Program-made: the position numbers and the translations under genes
Origin: Cellulomonas dongxiuzhuiae
GTDB taxonomy: Bacteria > Actinomycetota > Actinomycetes > Actinomycetales > Cellulomonadaceae
NCBI RefSeq assembly: GCF_018623035.1
Contig: NZ_CP076023.1
Span: forward strand, 3,534,001 to 3,598,000
Length of the DNA: 64,000 bases
Direction: 5' to 3'
Notes under the pieces: model-generated
Told to the model about the DNA's origin: nothing
What the model saw: the letters and a program-made list of their open reading frames with translations, nothing else
Databases searched by the model: none
Shown: positions 8,897 through 18,569 of the stretch, one piece after another
Layout: each line of letters opens with the position of its first letter
How positions within the stretch are numbered: the stretch's first letter is position 1

Positions 8897-10033
8897 ATGT
8901 CATGGGTCGCGTGGGTCGCAGTGGTCGCCGGTGTGCTGGCGCTCGTCGCCGTCGGGCTGGGCCTGTGGGTCTGGCGTCAGCAGCGCAGTCTCGGCGCACG
9001 GCTCGCGGGGCCCGCACCCGCGTCGGCGGAGACGGGTCGACCCGCCGGCCAGCTCGTCGCGTTCGTCGCCAACCCGTCCAAGCCCGACGTCGCCGACCTG
9101 CGCGCCGCGGTCCGCAAGGCCGCGTCCGAGCAGTACCTGCCCGAGCCGATGTGGCTCGAGACGACCGTCGAGGACCCGGGCGTGGGTCAGGCGCGCTCGG
9201 CCGTCGCGTCCGGCGCTGACCTCGTGGTCGCCGTCGGCGGCGACGGCACCGTGCGCGCGGTCGCCGAGGCCCTCGCCGGGACGGGCGTGCCGATGGGTCT
9301 CATGCCGCTGGGCACGGGCAACCTCCTGGCCCGCAACCTCGACGTGCCGCTGAACGACCCGCTCGCGGCCCTGCAGCTCGCGCTCGACGGCACGGACAAG
9401 CCCATCGACGTGGGCTGGCTGCGCGTCGAGCGGTGGGAGTCGCAGATGGACGACGACATCGCCGAGGCCGCCGACGACCTGCCGGACGACACCGACAAGC
9501 CGCGCGACCACATCTTCCTCGTCATCGCCGGCCTGGGCTTCGACGCCGCCATGGTCGCCGACACCGACGACCAGCTCAAGGCCAAGGTCGGCTGGATCGC
9601 CTACTTCATGGCGGGCGTGCGCCACCTGCACGGACGGCGGCTGCGCGTGCGCCTCACGCTGGACGACAAGCCCGTCCAGCAGCTGCGCGCCCGCAGCCTG
9701 CTGGTCGGCAACTGCGGCAAGCTGCCCGGCGGCATCACGCTGCTGCCCGACGCGGTCCTCGACGACGGCGTGCTCGACATCGCCTCGATCGACACGCGCG
9801 GCGGCATCGCGGGCTGGGCGCAGCTGTTCGGCGAGGTCGTGCTGCAGGGCGTCGGCGTGCGCAACGAGTCCGCCGCGAAGATCGGCCGCATCGACCACGT
9901 ACGGGCCCGCACCGCGCGCATCGAGGTGGCCGGGGGCGAGCACGTGCAGGTCGACGGCGACATCGTCGGGCGCGCGGGCGTCATCACCGCGCGCGTGGAC
10001 CCCGGCGCCCTGGTCGTGCGCGTCGCGGCCTGA
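8897..10033 (+). CDS. Membrane-anchored diacylglycerol/lipid kinase family protein
   Basis: The 378-residue protein has one N-terminal membrane helix (residues 2-26), a linker, and a DAGK catalytic domain with the nucleotide motif VAVGGDGTVRAV and LMPLGTGNLLARNL. The C-terminal beta-domain includes GNCGKLPGGITLLPDA and the closing HVQVDGD segment seen in DgkB/YegS-like enzymes. Such enzymes phosphorylate diacylglycerol or other lipid alcohols at the inner face of the membrane. An acidic insertion (about residues 182-200) separates the two domains. It is divergent from serS. Confidence 0.9.
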   Translation: MSWVAWVAVVAGVLALVAVGLGLWVWRQQRSLGARLAGPAPASAETGRPAGQLVAFVANPSKPDVADLRAAVRKAASEQYLPEPMWLETTVEDPGVGQARSAVASGADLVVAVGGDGTVRAVAEALAGTGVPMGLMPLGTGNLLARNLDVPLNDPLAALQLALDGTDKPIDVGWLRVERWESQMDDDIAEAADDLPDDTDKPRDHIFLVIAGLGFDAAMVADTDDQLKAKVGWIAYFMAGVRHLHGRRLRVRLTLDDKPVQQLRARSLLVGNCGKLPGGITLLPDAVLDDGVLDIASIDTRGGIAGWAQLFGEVVLQGVGVRNESAAKIGRIDHVRARTARIEVAGGEHVQVDGDIVGRAGVITARVDPGALVVRVAA

Positions 10034-10072
10034 GCCCCGCCCTCGTCGGGGCGCGGCGCACGGCGGCCCGCG

Positions 10073-11026
10073 TCAGGCCGGGTCGCCGCCGCGCAGCCGG
10101 TCGAGCCACGCACGCGCCTCGACGAAGTCCGCGTCCGACGTGCCCACGTGGACCAGCGGCGCGACCGCGTCGGCACGCGGGTAGGACCCGAGGAACCGCA
10201 CGTACGGGCACCGCCGGTGCAGGCCCATGAGCACCTCGCCCATGCGCTCGTCGGTCACGTGCCCCTCGGCGTCGATGGAGAACGAGTAGCGGCCCAGCGC
10301 GTCGCCGATGGGCCGCGACTCGATGCGCGAGAGGTTCACGCCGCGCACGGCGAACTGCTCGAGCATCGCGAGCAGCGCGCCTGCCTCGTTGTCCGGCAGG
10401 TGCACCACGAGCGTCGTCTTGTCGGCGCCCGTCGGCGCGGGCACGGGGCCGGGCGGTCCGACGACGACGAACCGCGTGAGCGCCGACGGGTTGTCCGCCA
10501 CGTGCTCGGCCACGGGTGCCAGCCCGTACGTCCCGACCGCCGCCGGGGGCACGAGCGCGGCGTCGAACGCGAGCGCGCGCACCGCCGCCGGGTCGCCCGC
10601 CGCTTGGGCGAGCAGCGCCGCCGGTGCCGTGTTGCTCGTCGCCGGGACGTGCACCGCGTGCGGCAGGTGCGCCGCGAGCCACCGGCGGCACTGCACCCAC
10701 GCGTGCGGGTGCGCCGCGATGCGCCGGACGTCCGCGAGCCGCACGCCCGCCGGGGCGACGAGCGTGAACTGCACCGGCACGAGCACCTCGCGCACGATGA
10801 CGAGCGGCGACCCCGCGGCCAACGAGTCGAGCGTGGCGGTCACGCCGCCCTCGGCGGTCGACTCGATCGCGACGACCGCACGGTCGGCGTCGCCCGAGCG
10901 GACCGCGGCGATCGCGGAGCCCACGTCCGTCTGCGGCAGGTACACGGCCTCGTCGGGTGCCGCGACCTGCCGCAGCGCCTCCTCCGTGAAGGTGCCCGCA
11001 GGCCCGAGGTACGCGTAGCGCAGCAC
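10073..11026 (-). CDS. pheA: Prephenate dehydratase
   Basis: The 317-residue protein is monofunctional: no chorismate mutase domain precedes it. The PDT domain opens with RYAYLGPAGTFTEEAL, carries the catalytic segment ALTRFVVVG (the TRF motif), and is followed by an ACT domain with VNLSRIESRP, the phenylalanine-binding ESRP signature. It converts prephenate to phenylpyruvate in phenylalanine synthesis and should be feedback-controlled by phenylalanine. The GTG start at 11026 gives the standard N-terminus. It is divergent from the next gene, with 130 bases between. Confidence 0.95.
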   Translation of the reverse strand: MLRYAYLGPAGTFTEEALRQVAAPDEAVYLPQTDVGSAIAAVRSGDADRAVVAIESTAEGGVTATLDSLAAGSPLVIVREVLVPVQFTLVAPAGVRLADVRRIAAHPHAWVQCRRWLAAHLPHAVHVPATSNTAPAALLAQAAGDPAAVRALAFDAALVPPAAVGTYGLAPVAEHVADNPSALTRFVVVGPPGPVPAPTGADKTTLVVHLPDNEAGALLAMLEQFAVRGVNLSRIESRPIGDALGRYSFSIDAEGHVTDERMGEVLMGLHRRCPYVRFLGSYPRADAVAPLVHVGTSDADFVEARAWLDRLRGGDPA

Positions 11027-11156
11027 GGCGATCGGCCTCCCACCCGCGGGCGCCAGGGCCCGTCGTCTCCGTCGCGCACGGCACCGGACAGGTGCGCGGA
11101 CGCGGCGCGACCGCGCGCGCGGCCCCGCCGAGCCTACTGGGCGCCCGTAGGCTGGG

Positions 11157-13529
11157 GTGGTGCCCCGGTCCCTGCGCGCGCTCGCCGCTGCCCTGCTCGC
11201 CGCGCTCGCGGTGCTGCTGGGTGCACCCGCGCAGGCGGCCGAGCGTGCGGTGCCCGAGCCCGTCCCCGGGCCGGTGGTGCTGGTGGGCGTCACGGGTCTG
11301 CGCTGGGACGACGTCGGTGCCCTGACGACGCCGGCGCTGTGGACGCTGTCGCGCGAGGGCTCCGTCGGCACGGTCGCGACCCGCTCGGTGCGCGCGCGCG
11401 GGTGCCCCGCCGACGGGTGGCTCGCGGTCTCCGCCGGCAACCGCGCGGCCGACCTCGTCGCGGACGACAAGACGTGCCGCTCGCTGCGCGACCCCGGCGA
11501 GTCCGGCGAGGTGCCCGGCTGGGAGGACTACCTCGCGAGCGCGGGCGCCGAGTCGTACGGCGCACGGCCCGGCATGCTCGGCGACCTGCTCGCGCGCACC
11601 GGCACCACCGTCACCGGCGTCGGGCCGGGTGCCGCCGTCGCGCTCGCGGACTCCGCGGGCCGGCCGGTCGGCGAGCACGTGCGCCTCCCCGCCGAGCAGC
11701 GCGGCCTCGCACAGGTCGTCCGGGACGCCGCCGCGGCCTCCGAGCTGCTCGTCGTCGACGCCGGCACGATCCGCGACCCCGGGTACGCGACCGTGGCGCG
11801 CCTGCCCTCCGCGACACCCAGCGCCGTCCCCGACGACGAGCTGCCCGGCATGGGCAGCGCCGACGACGACCTGCCGGGGTCCGAGTCCATCGTCGAGCCG
11901 ACGCGCGCGCAGCAGGCGGTCCGGCTCGACGCCCGCATCGGCGCGGTGCTCGACGGCCTGTCGGGGCACGACGCCACCGTCCTCGTGGTCTCCCTGGCCG
12001 ACTCGGGGCGCTCGGGCCTGCAGCTCGCGATCGGCCTCGGCCCGCGCGAGGTGCCACCCCCGTTCGCCGAGAGCCAGCTCACGTCGGGGTCCACGCGGCA
12101 GCCCGGCGTCGTCCAGGTCACCGACGTCACCCCGACGCTGCTCGCGCTGCTCCTGCTCGGCGACGACGCCCCCGCGCTGCCCGGCGCGCAGATCGTGCCC
12201 ACGCCGGGCGCCGCGACCGGCGGCGAGCGCGTGGCCCGGCTGCTCGACGTGCAGCGGGAGGCCGGCGCGATCTCCCTGGTGTTCGGGTCGTTCTCGGCAC
12301 GTCTCGTGCTCGCGCAGGCCGCACTCTTCGTCGCCGCGGCGATCATCCTGGTCGCGCGCGGCCGCGCCGACCACCCGCCCCTGCGCCCCGCGCTGCGGGT
12401 CCTGCAGGTCGGGGCGCTCGTCCTGGGGTCCGCCCCGGTCGCGTCGTTCCTCGCCGGGCTCGTGCCGTGGTGGCGTGCGGACCGTCCCGTCACCGCCTTC
12501 TGGCTCACGCTCCTCGCCTGGATCGTCGTCATCACGGCCGCCGCGCTCGCGGGCCCGTGGCGCCGCCACGTCCTCGGCCCCGCGGGCGTCGTCGCCGGCG
12601 TCACCGTCGTCACCCTCGTGCTCGACGCCGTGACCGGGTCGAACCTGGTCATCGACGGGCCCATGGGGGCGCACCGGATCGTCGCCGCGCGGTTCTACGG
12701 CATGAGCAACCAGGCGTTCGCCCTCATCACCGCCGGGGGCGTGCTGCTCGCGGTGGTGGTGGCGGACCACCTGCTGCGCATCGGCAGGCGGCGCCTGGCG
12801 GTCGCGTCGGTCGTGGCGATCGGCGCGCTGCTCGTCGTCGTCGACGGTGCGCCGCAGTGGGGCGCGGACTTCGGCGGCCCGCCCGCGATCATCCTGGCCT
12901 TCGCGATGCTCGCGGTCGCGGTCAGCGGGCGGCGCGTGTCGTGGCGGCTCGTGCTGCTCGTGGGCGCCGTCGGGGTGGCCGTCGTGCTCGGGTTCGCCGT
13001 GCTCGACTGGATGCGGCCCGCCGCGGACCGCACGCACCTGGGCAGGTTCCTCGACACCGTGCTCGAGGGCGGGCTGTGGGACGTCGTGTGGCGCAAGCTC
13101 TCGGTGAACCTGCGGGTCCTGACGTCCTGGCGCTACCTCGTCCTGGCCATCGGCGGCGTCGCGCTGACGTGGCTCGTGCTCGCGGGCCCGCGCGCGCACC
13201 GCGGCGGGCTGCTCGGCGCGGGGTCGCCGCTCGCGGACCTGCAGCGCGAGGTCCCGCTGCTGCGTCCGGCGGTCGCCGCCACGGGTGCGGCGCTCACGGT
13301 CGGCTTCCTCATGAACGACTCGGGCATCGTCGTGCCGGCCACGGGGATCGCGCTCGCGGTGCCGTGCCTGGTCGCGGCGTCGGCGCAGTGGCGGCTGGGC
13401 GCACGGCACGTCGAGGACGCGGGCGGTGCCGCGCCGACCTCGACGGACGCGACGGGAGCCCGTCGGACCGTCGGGGAGACCGCCGTCAGCGACCCGGACG
13501 CTGCGGGTCCGGCGACATCGTCCGCCTGA
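11157..13529 (+). CDS. Secreted alkaline-phosphatase-like domain fused to a multi-pass membrane domain
   Basis: The 790-residue protein starts with a signal peptide ending near residue 28 (APAQAAE). The next ~350 residues begin VVLVGVTGLRWDDV with TPALWTLSREGSVG, the layout of phosphatase/sulfatase-fold enzymes, although the usual metal ligands are hard to assign. A Pro/Asp-rich stretch leads to about ten membrane segments (residues 380-750). It resembles conserved actinobacterial membrane proteins of unknown function. It may act on envelope polymers; this is inference from the neighbouring GT2 gene, with which its 3' end overlaps by 44 bases tail to tail. GTG at 11157 or 11160 can start it. 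Confidence 0.8.
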   Translation: MVPRSLRALAAALLAALAVLLGAPAQAAERAVPEPVPGPVVLVGVTGLRWDDVGALTTPALWTLSREGSVGTVATRSVRARGCPADGWLAVSAGNRAADLVADDKTCRSLRDPGESGEVPGWEDYLASAGAESYGARPGMLGDLLARTGTTVTGVGPGAAVALADSAGRPVGEHVRLPAEQRGLAQVVRDAAAASELLVVDAGTIRDPGYATVARLPSATPSAVPDDELPGMGSADDDLPGSESIVEPTRAQQAVRLDARIGAVLDGLSGHDATVLVVSLADSGRSGLQLAIGLGPREVPPPFAESQLTSGSTRQPGVVQVTDVTPTLLALLLLGDDAPALPGAQIVPTPGAATGGERVARLLDVQREAGAISLVFGSFSARLVLAQAALFVAAAIILVARGRADHPPLRPALRVLQVGALVLGSAPVASFLAGLVPWWRADRPVTAFWLTLLAWIVVITAAALAGPWRRHVLGPAGVVAGVTVVTLVLDAVTGSNLVIDGPMGAHRIVAARFYGMSNQAFALITAGGVLLAVVVADHLLRIGRRRLAVASVVAIGALLVVVDGAPQWGADFGGPPAIILAFAMLAVAVSGRRVSWRLVLLVGAVGVAVVLGFAVLDWMRPAADRTHLGRFLDTVLEGGLWDVVWRKLSVNLRVLTSWRYLVLAIGGVALTWLVLAGPRAHRGGLLGAGSPLADLQREVPLLRPAVAATGAALTVGFLMNDSGIVVPATGIALAVPCLVAASAQWRLGARHVEDAGGAAPTSTDATGARRTVGETAVSDPDAAGPATSSA

Positions 13530-14388
13530 CGCTCGACGCGGCGGCGCGCGCCCGGCGCGCGTTCACGGCGAGCTGCACGTCGCGGTACTGCGCGGCGCGG
13601 TGCAGCTGACCCTTGAGGTCCGTGCCCGAGGGCCGGTGCCGCAGCTCGCACGGCACCTCCAGGACGCGGAAGCCCAGGCGCAGCAGGTCGATCGTCATGC
13701 CCGCCTCGACGCCCCAGCCCCGCGCGAGCGGCGTCGCGGCCTCGAACGCCTCGCGGGTCAGGCAGCGCATGCCGGACAGCGGCTGCGTGGGCGTCCACCC
13801 CGTCATCGACGCGATGGCACGCCGCGCGGCGCCGACCACGAGCCCGCGACCACCCGCGCCGGGCTGCGGCGGCAGCAGGGCGATCGTGAGGTCCGCGATG
13901 CCGTCCATCACCGGCGGCACGAGCGGCGCGGTGTTGACGGCCGTGTCGGCCAGGTCGCCGTCGACGAACAGCAGGTGGCGCGGCGGCCGGTCGGGGGCGT
14001 CGCGCATCGCGACGACCGCGGCACCCGTCTCCATCGCCGCGGCCTTGCCGCGGTTGTGCGAGTGCCGCACCACGACCGCGCCGGCCTCGCGGGCGACGTG
14101 CTGCGTGTTGTCCTCGGACCCGTCGTCGACCACGAGCACGAGGTCGACGTGCGGGATGGCGCGCGCCGAGCGCACGGTCGCGGCGATCCGGCGCGACTCG
14201 TCCTTGGCCGGGATGATCACCGCCACGCGCTGGCGCTGCTTGTGCCCGCGCGCGGCGCGGGCCGCGCGCTCGGCGGTCGCGTCGGAGGCCGTGCCGGGGG
14301 CCGGGTCAGCGGTCACGTCGGCCATCGGTCGGACGGCCTCGCTTCCCGTGCGTGTCACGGGGCCCACCTTATCGACCGCAGGTGACAC
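13486..14388 (-). CDS. Glycosyltransferase family 2
   Basis: The 300-residue protein has a GT-A fold without membrane helices. VAVIIPAKDESRRI, the nucleotide-sugar region LVLVVDDGSEDNT, NRGKAAAMETG and the metal motif FVDGDLAD are clear. QPLSGMRCLTREAFEA and GWGVEAGMTIDLL match the acceptor half of DPM1/GpgS-like enzymes. The donor and acceptor cannot be named. An alternative ATG at 14325 would remove 21 poorly conserved residues. It follows the DUF5926 gene after 39 bases on the same strand, so the two are probably one transcript. Confidence 0.88.
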   Translation of the reverse strand: MSPAVDKVGPVTRTGSEAVRPMADVTADPAPGTASDATAERAARAARGHKQRQRVAVIIPAKDESRRIAATVRSARAIPHVDLVLVVDDGSEDNTQHVAREAGAVVVRHSHNRGKAAAMETGAAVVAMRDAPDRPPRHLLFVDGDLADTAVNTAPLVPPVMDGIADLTIALLPPQPGAGGRGLVVGAARRAIASMTGWTPTQPLSGMRCLTREAFEAATPLARGWGVEAGMTIDLLRLGFRVLEVPCELRHRPSGTDLKGQLHRAAQYRDVQLAVNARRARAAASSVRRTMSPDPQRPGR

Positions 14389-14427
14389 GTCGCCTCACGA
14401 GCGCCGGACGGCGCGCAGGCCGCCCCG

Positions 14428-15252
14428 TCAGCGCAGCGTGACCTGCCGCGCCACGAGGCCGGCGCGGGCCCGGCGGGCGTTCGCGTCGAGCGGCGTGTCG
14501 TCGGCCATCGCAGCCTCGAGGCGCGGCACGAAGGCGGCCAGGGGCTTCTCGACGTCGTCGGCCTCCGAGCCGCGCGCCAGCTCCCACACGGGCACGACGA
14601 TGCCGGCGGCACGGAAGTAGCCGATGAACTTGGCGTCGTCGAAGCCGGACTCCCGGCGCGCGTGCAGCCGCGACAGGCCGTCGAGGACGACCTGCTCGTC
14701 CGCGGGCTGGGCCCAGCGCAGGTACTCGCGGGCGCCCATGCGGCACCAGTACGCGGACTCGGCGGCGGCCAGGCGGCGCGTGTCGATGATGCCGGCGTCG
14801 GCCTCCTCGAGCGCGGCCTGCAGGTCGGGGGTGACGTCGGTGCTCGGGTCGAGCCAGTAGGCGAAGCTCTCCTGCACCGTCACCTCGAACGGCACCGACA
14901 GGTCCAGGACGTCCTGCAGCCGGGGGCCCGGCGTGGGCAGGCCGATGGTCTCGATCGCGGTGCCGGGCTCGGCGTCCAGCGCCAGCAGCAGCGCGGTCGC
15001 GACGTCGCGGCTCGCGTCACCCGAGCTGGTGCCGGTCTGCAGCGCGACGAGCACGACGCCGTCCGTGCGGTGCAGGGCCGCCCAGCTGTTCGGCAGCACG
15101 GTGGTGACGACGACGTCACGTGCACCGTGCTCGGCGGTGGTGCGGGCGGTCGCGGTCGCCGCGGGCACGAGCTCGCGCAGCGCGACCCAGTCGGGCTCAC
15201 CGGGGAGCCCCTCGAACGGGCGCAGCACGAAGTCGGGCGTGTTCTTGGCCAT
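14428..15252 (-). CDS. DUF5926 family protein of unknown function
   Basis: The 274-residue soluble protein is recognised as the actinobacterial DUF5926 family by its start, [20 protein letters not shown], and by its alternating beta/alpha pattern. It has no signal peptide or membrane segment. No catalytic motif is evident. It is likely cotranscribed with the GT2 gene downstream, and is divergent from pgm with a 77-base shared promoter region. Confidence 0.82.
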   Translation of the reverse strand: MAKNTPDFVLRPFEGLPGEPDWVALRELVPAATATARTTAEHGARDVVVTTVLPNSWAALHRTDGVVLVALQTGTSSGDASRDVATALLLALDAEPGTAIETIGLPTPGPRLQDVLDLSVPFEVTVQESFAYWLDPSTDVTPDLQAALEEADAGIIDTRRLAAAESAYWCRMGAREYLRWAQPADEQVVLDGLSRLHARRESGFDDAKFIGYFRAAGIVVPVWELARGSEADDVEKPLAAFVPRLEAAMADDTPLDANARRARAGLVARQVTLR

Positions 15253-15329
15253 GCGTGCACCTTACCGACCCGCGAGACGTCCGGCCGAGCACGTGCGCCG
15301 CGGGGGTCGACTGCGGGAGGATCACCCGT

Positions 15330-17015
<1,686 letters not shown>

Positions 17016-17037
17016 CCCCTGGTGGTCCCCTGGTGGC

Positions 17038-17086
17038 CGTGAGAGCGCCATCCGGTCTGTGTCTCGGGCTGGATCGCACTCTCACG
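17038..17086 (+). terminator. Hairpin terminator after pgm
   Basis: Bases 17038-17053 pair with 17071-17086 with two mismatches around a 17-base loop. The distal arm, read on the minus strand, contains GCGATCCAGC, also present in the palindrome at 3098-3139. No T-tract follows. It lies 23 bases after the pgm stop. Confidence 0.65.
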
Positions 17087-17135
17087 ACCCCGGGGGACGG
17101 CGGAGCCGGACCGGCCTCCTCACGGGGGTGAGGGA

Positions 17136-17158
17136 CCGGCCCGGCTCGGTCGGGCCGG
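17136..17158 (-). terminator. GC-rich hairpin after ugd
   Basis: CCGGCCCG (17136-17143) pairs with CGGGCCGG (17151-17158) around a seven-base loop, directly after the ugd stop codon on the minus strand. It probably ends the polymer operon. Confidence 0.55.
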
Positions 17159-17159
17159 G

Positions 17160-18542
17160 TCAGGCCGTCAGGCGGCCCAGTCCCGTGAACTCCCAGCCGG
17201 CCGCACGCCACTGGTCGGCCGAGAGCTTGCCGCGCGCGTCGATGACCCGCGGGGTGCTGGTCAGGCCTGCGAGGCGCTGCGGGTCGACGTCGACGAACTG
17301 CTTCCACTCGGTGAGCACGAGCAGCACGTCGGACCCCTCCACGGCCTCGTCGACGCTCGTGCCGTAGCCCAGCGTCGGGAAGGCGCGGCGCGCGGTGTCG
17401 CCCGCCTCGGGGTCGTAGACCGTGACCTGCGCACCGCGCAGGTGCAGGGCCGCCGCCACGTTGAGCGCCGGCGAGTCGCGCACGTCGTCCGTCAGCGGCT
17501 TGAACGCCGCCCCCAGGACGCCGATGCGCTTGTTGAGCACCGACCCGCCGCAGGCCTCGAGTGCCATGTCGATGACGCGCTCGCGCTGGCCCATGTTGAT
17601 CTCGTCGACCTGCTGCAGCAGCGCGGCCGCGCGGTTGGCGCCGAGCTCCTTGGACCGGTGCATGAGTGCACGGATGTCCTTGGGCAGGCAGCCGCCGCCG
17701 AAGCCGAGGCCGGCGTCGAGGAACTGGCGGCCGATGCGCACGTCGTGGCCCAGCGCGTCGGCCAGGACCGTGACGTCGGCGCCGGCGGCCTCGCAGACAC
17801 CCGCGATCGCGTTGATGAACGAGATCTTGGTGGCGAGGAACGCGTTGGCGCTGACCTTGACGAGCTCGGCGGTCGGCAGGTCCGTCACGACGACGGGTGA
17901 GCCCTCGGCGATCGGCGCGGCGTAGACGGCACGCATGATCGCCTCGGACCGCTCCGAGACGCCGCCGAGCACGATGCGGTCGGGGTGGAGGGTGTCGCCG
18001 ACGGCCTTGCCCTCGCGCAGGAACTCGGGGTTCCACAGCAGCTCGGCGTCGATCCCGGCCGGGACCGACGCGGCGACCAGCTCACGCAGCCGCGCGGCCG
18101 TGCCGACGGGGACGGTCGACTTGCCGACGATGACGGCGTCCTTGGTGAGGTGCTGCGCGATGACGCGCGTCGCGTCCTCGACGTACGCGAGGTTCGCGGC
18201 GTGCGACGTGCGCTGCTGCGGGGTGCCGACGCACACGAAGTGCACGTCGGCGCCGGCGACCGCGGACGCGGCGTCGGTCGTGAACCGCAGGCGGCCGGTG
18301 GCCAGGGTCTTCTCCAGCAGCTCGGGCAGCCCGGGCTCGAAGAACGGGACCTTGCCGGCGGCGAGGGCGTCGACCTTCGCCTGGTCGACGTCCACGCCGA
18401 CCACGTCGAAGCCGAGCTCGGCCATCGCGACGGCGTGCGTCGCGCCGAGGTAGCCGGTGCCGAAGACCGTGATCCTGAGGTTCGCCGGGGCGGTCGTGGC
18501 CGCCCCGGCCGGACGGGGGGTGGTGCTGCGCTGGGTGCTCAT
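17160..18542 (-). CDS. ugd: UDP-glucose 6-dehydrogenase
   Basis: The 460-residue protein has the NAD-binding VFGTGYLGATHAVAMAELGF near residue 27, a central dimer domain, and the catalytic cysteine Cys285 in FGGGCLPKDIRAL. The C-terminal UDP-binding domain contains GVLGAAFKPLTDDVRDSPAL. It oxidises UDP-glucose twice to UDP-glucuronate in the cytoplasm. As third gene after a processive GT2 synthase and a GH26 hydrolase, it most likely supplies UDP-glucuronate to that synthase, as hyaluronan operons pair hasA with hasB. The first 20 residues are a Thr/Ala/Pro-rich extension. Confidence 0.95.
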   Translation of the reverse strand: MSTQRSTTPRPAGAATTAPANLRITVFGTGYLGATHAVAMAELGFDVVGVDVDQAKVDALAAGKVPFFEPGLPELLEKTLATGRLRFTTDAASAVAGADVHFVCVGTPQQRTSHAANLAYVEDATRVIAQHLTKDAVIVGKSTVPVGTAARLRELVAASVPAGIDAELLWNPEFLREGKAVGDTLHPDRIVLGGVSERSEAIMRAVYAAPIAEGSPVVVTDLPTAELVKVSANAFLATKISFINAIAGVCEAAGADVTVLADALGHDVRIGRQFLDAGLGFGGGCLPKDIRALMHRSKELGANRAAALLQQVDEINMGQRERVIDMALEACGGSVLNKRIGVLGAAFKPLTDDVRDSPALNVAAALHLRGAQVTVYDPEAGDTARRAFPTLGYGTSVDEAVEGSDVLLVLTEWKQFVDVDPQRLAGLTSTPRVIDARGKLSADQWRAAGWEFTGLGRLTA

Positions 18543-18569
18543 GGGTCCTTCTTCTTCACGTCGGAGGTG

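Noticed and set aside
9984-13409. Very long minus-strand open frame over pheA and the phosphatase-like membrane gene
   Set aside because: It is Arg/His/Asp-rich without hydrophobic core or motifs and lies antisense to well-supported genes. This is typical of G+C-rich shadow frames.
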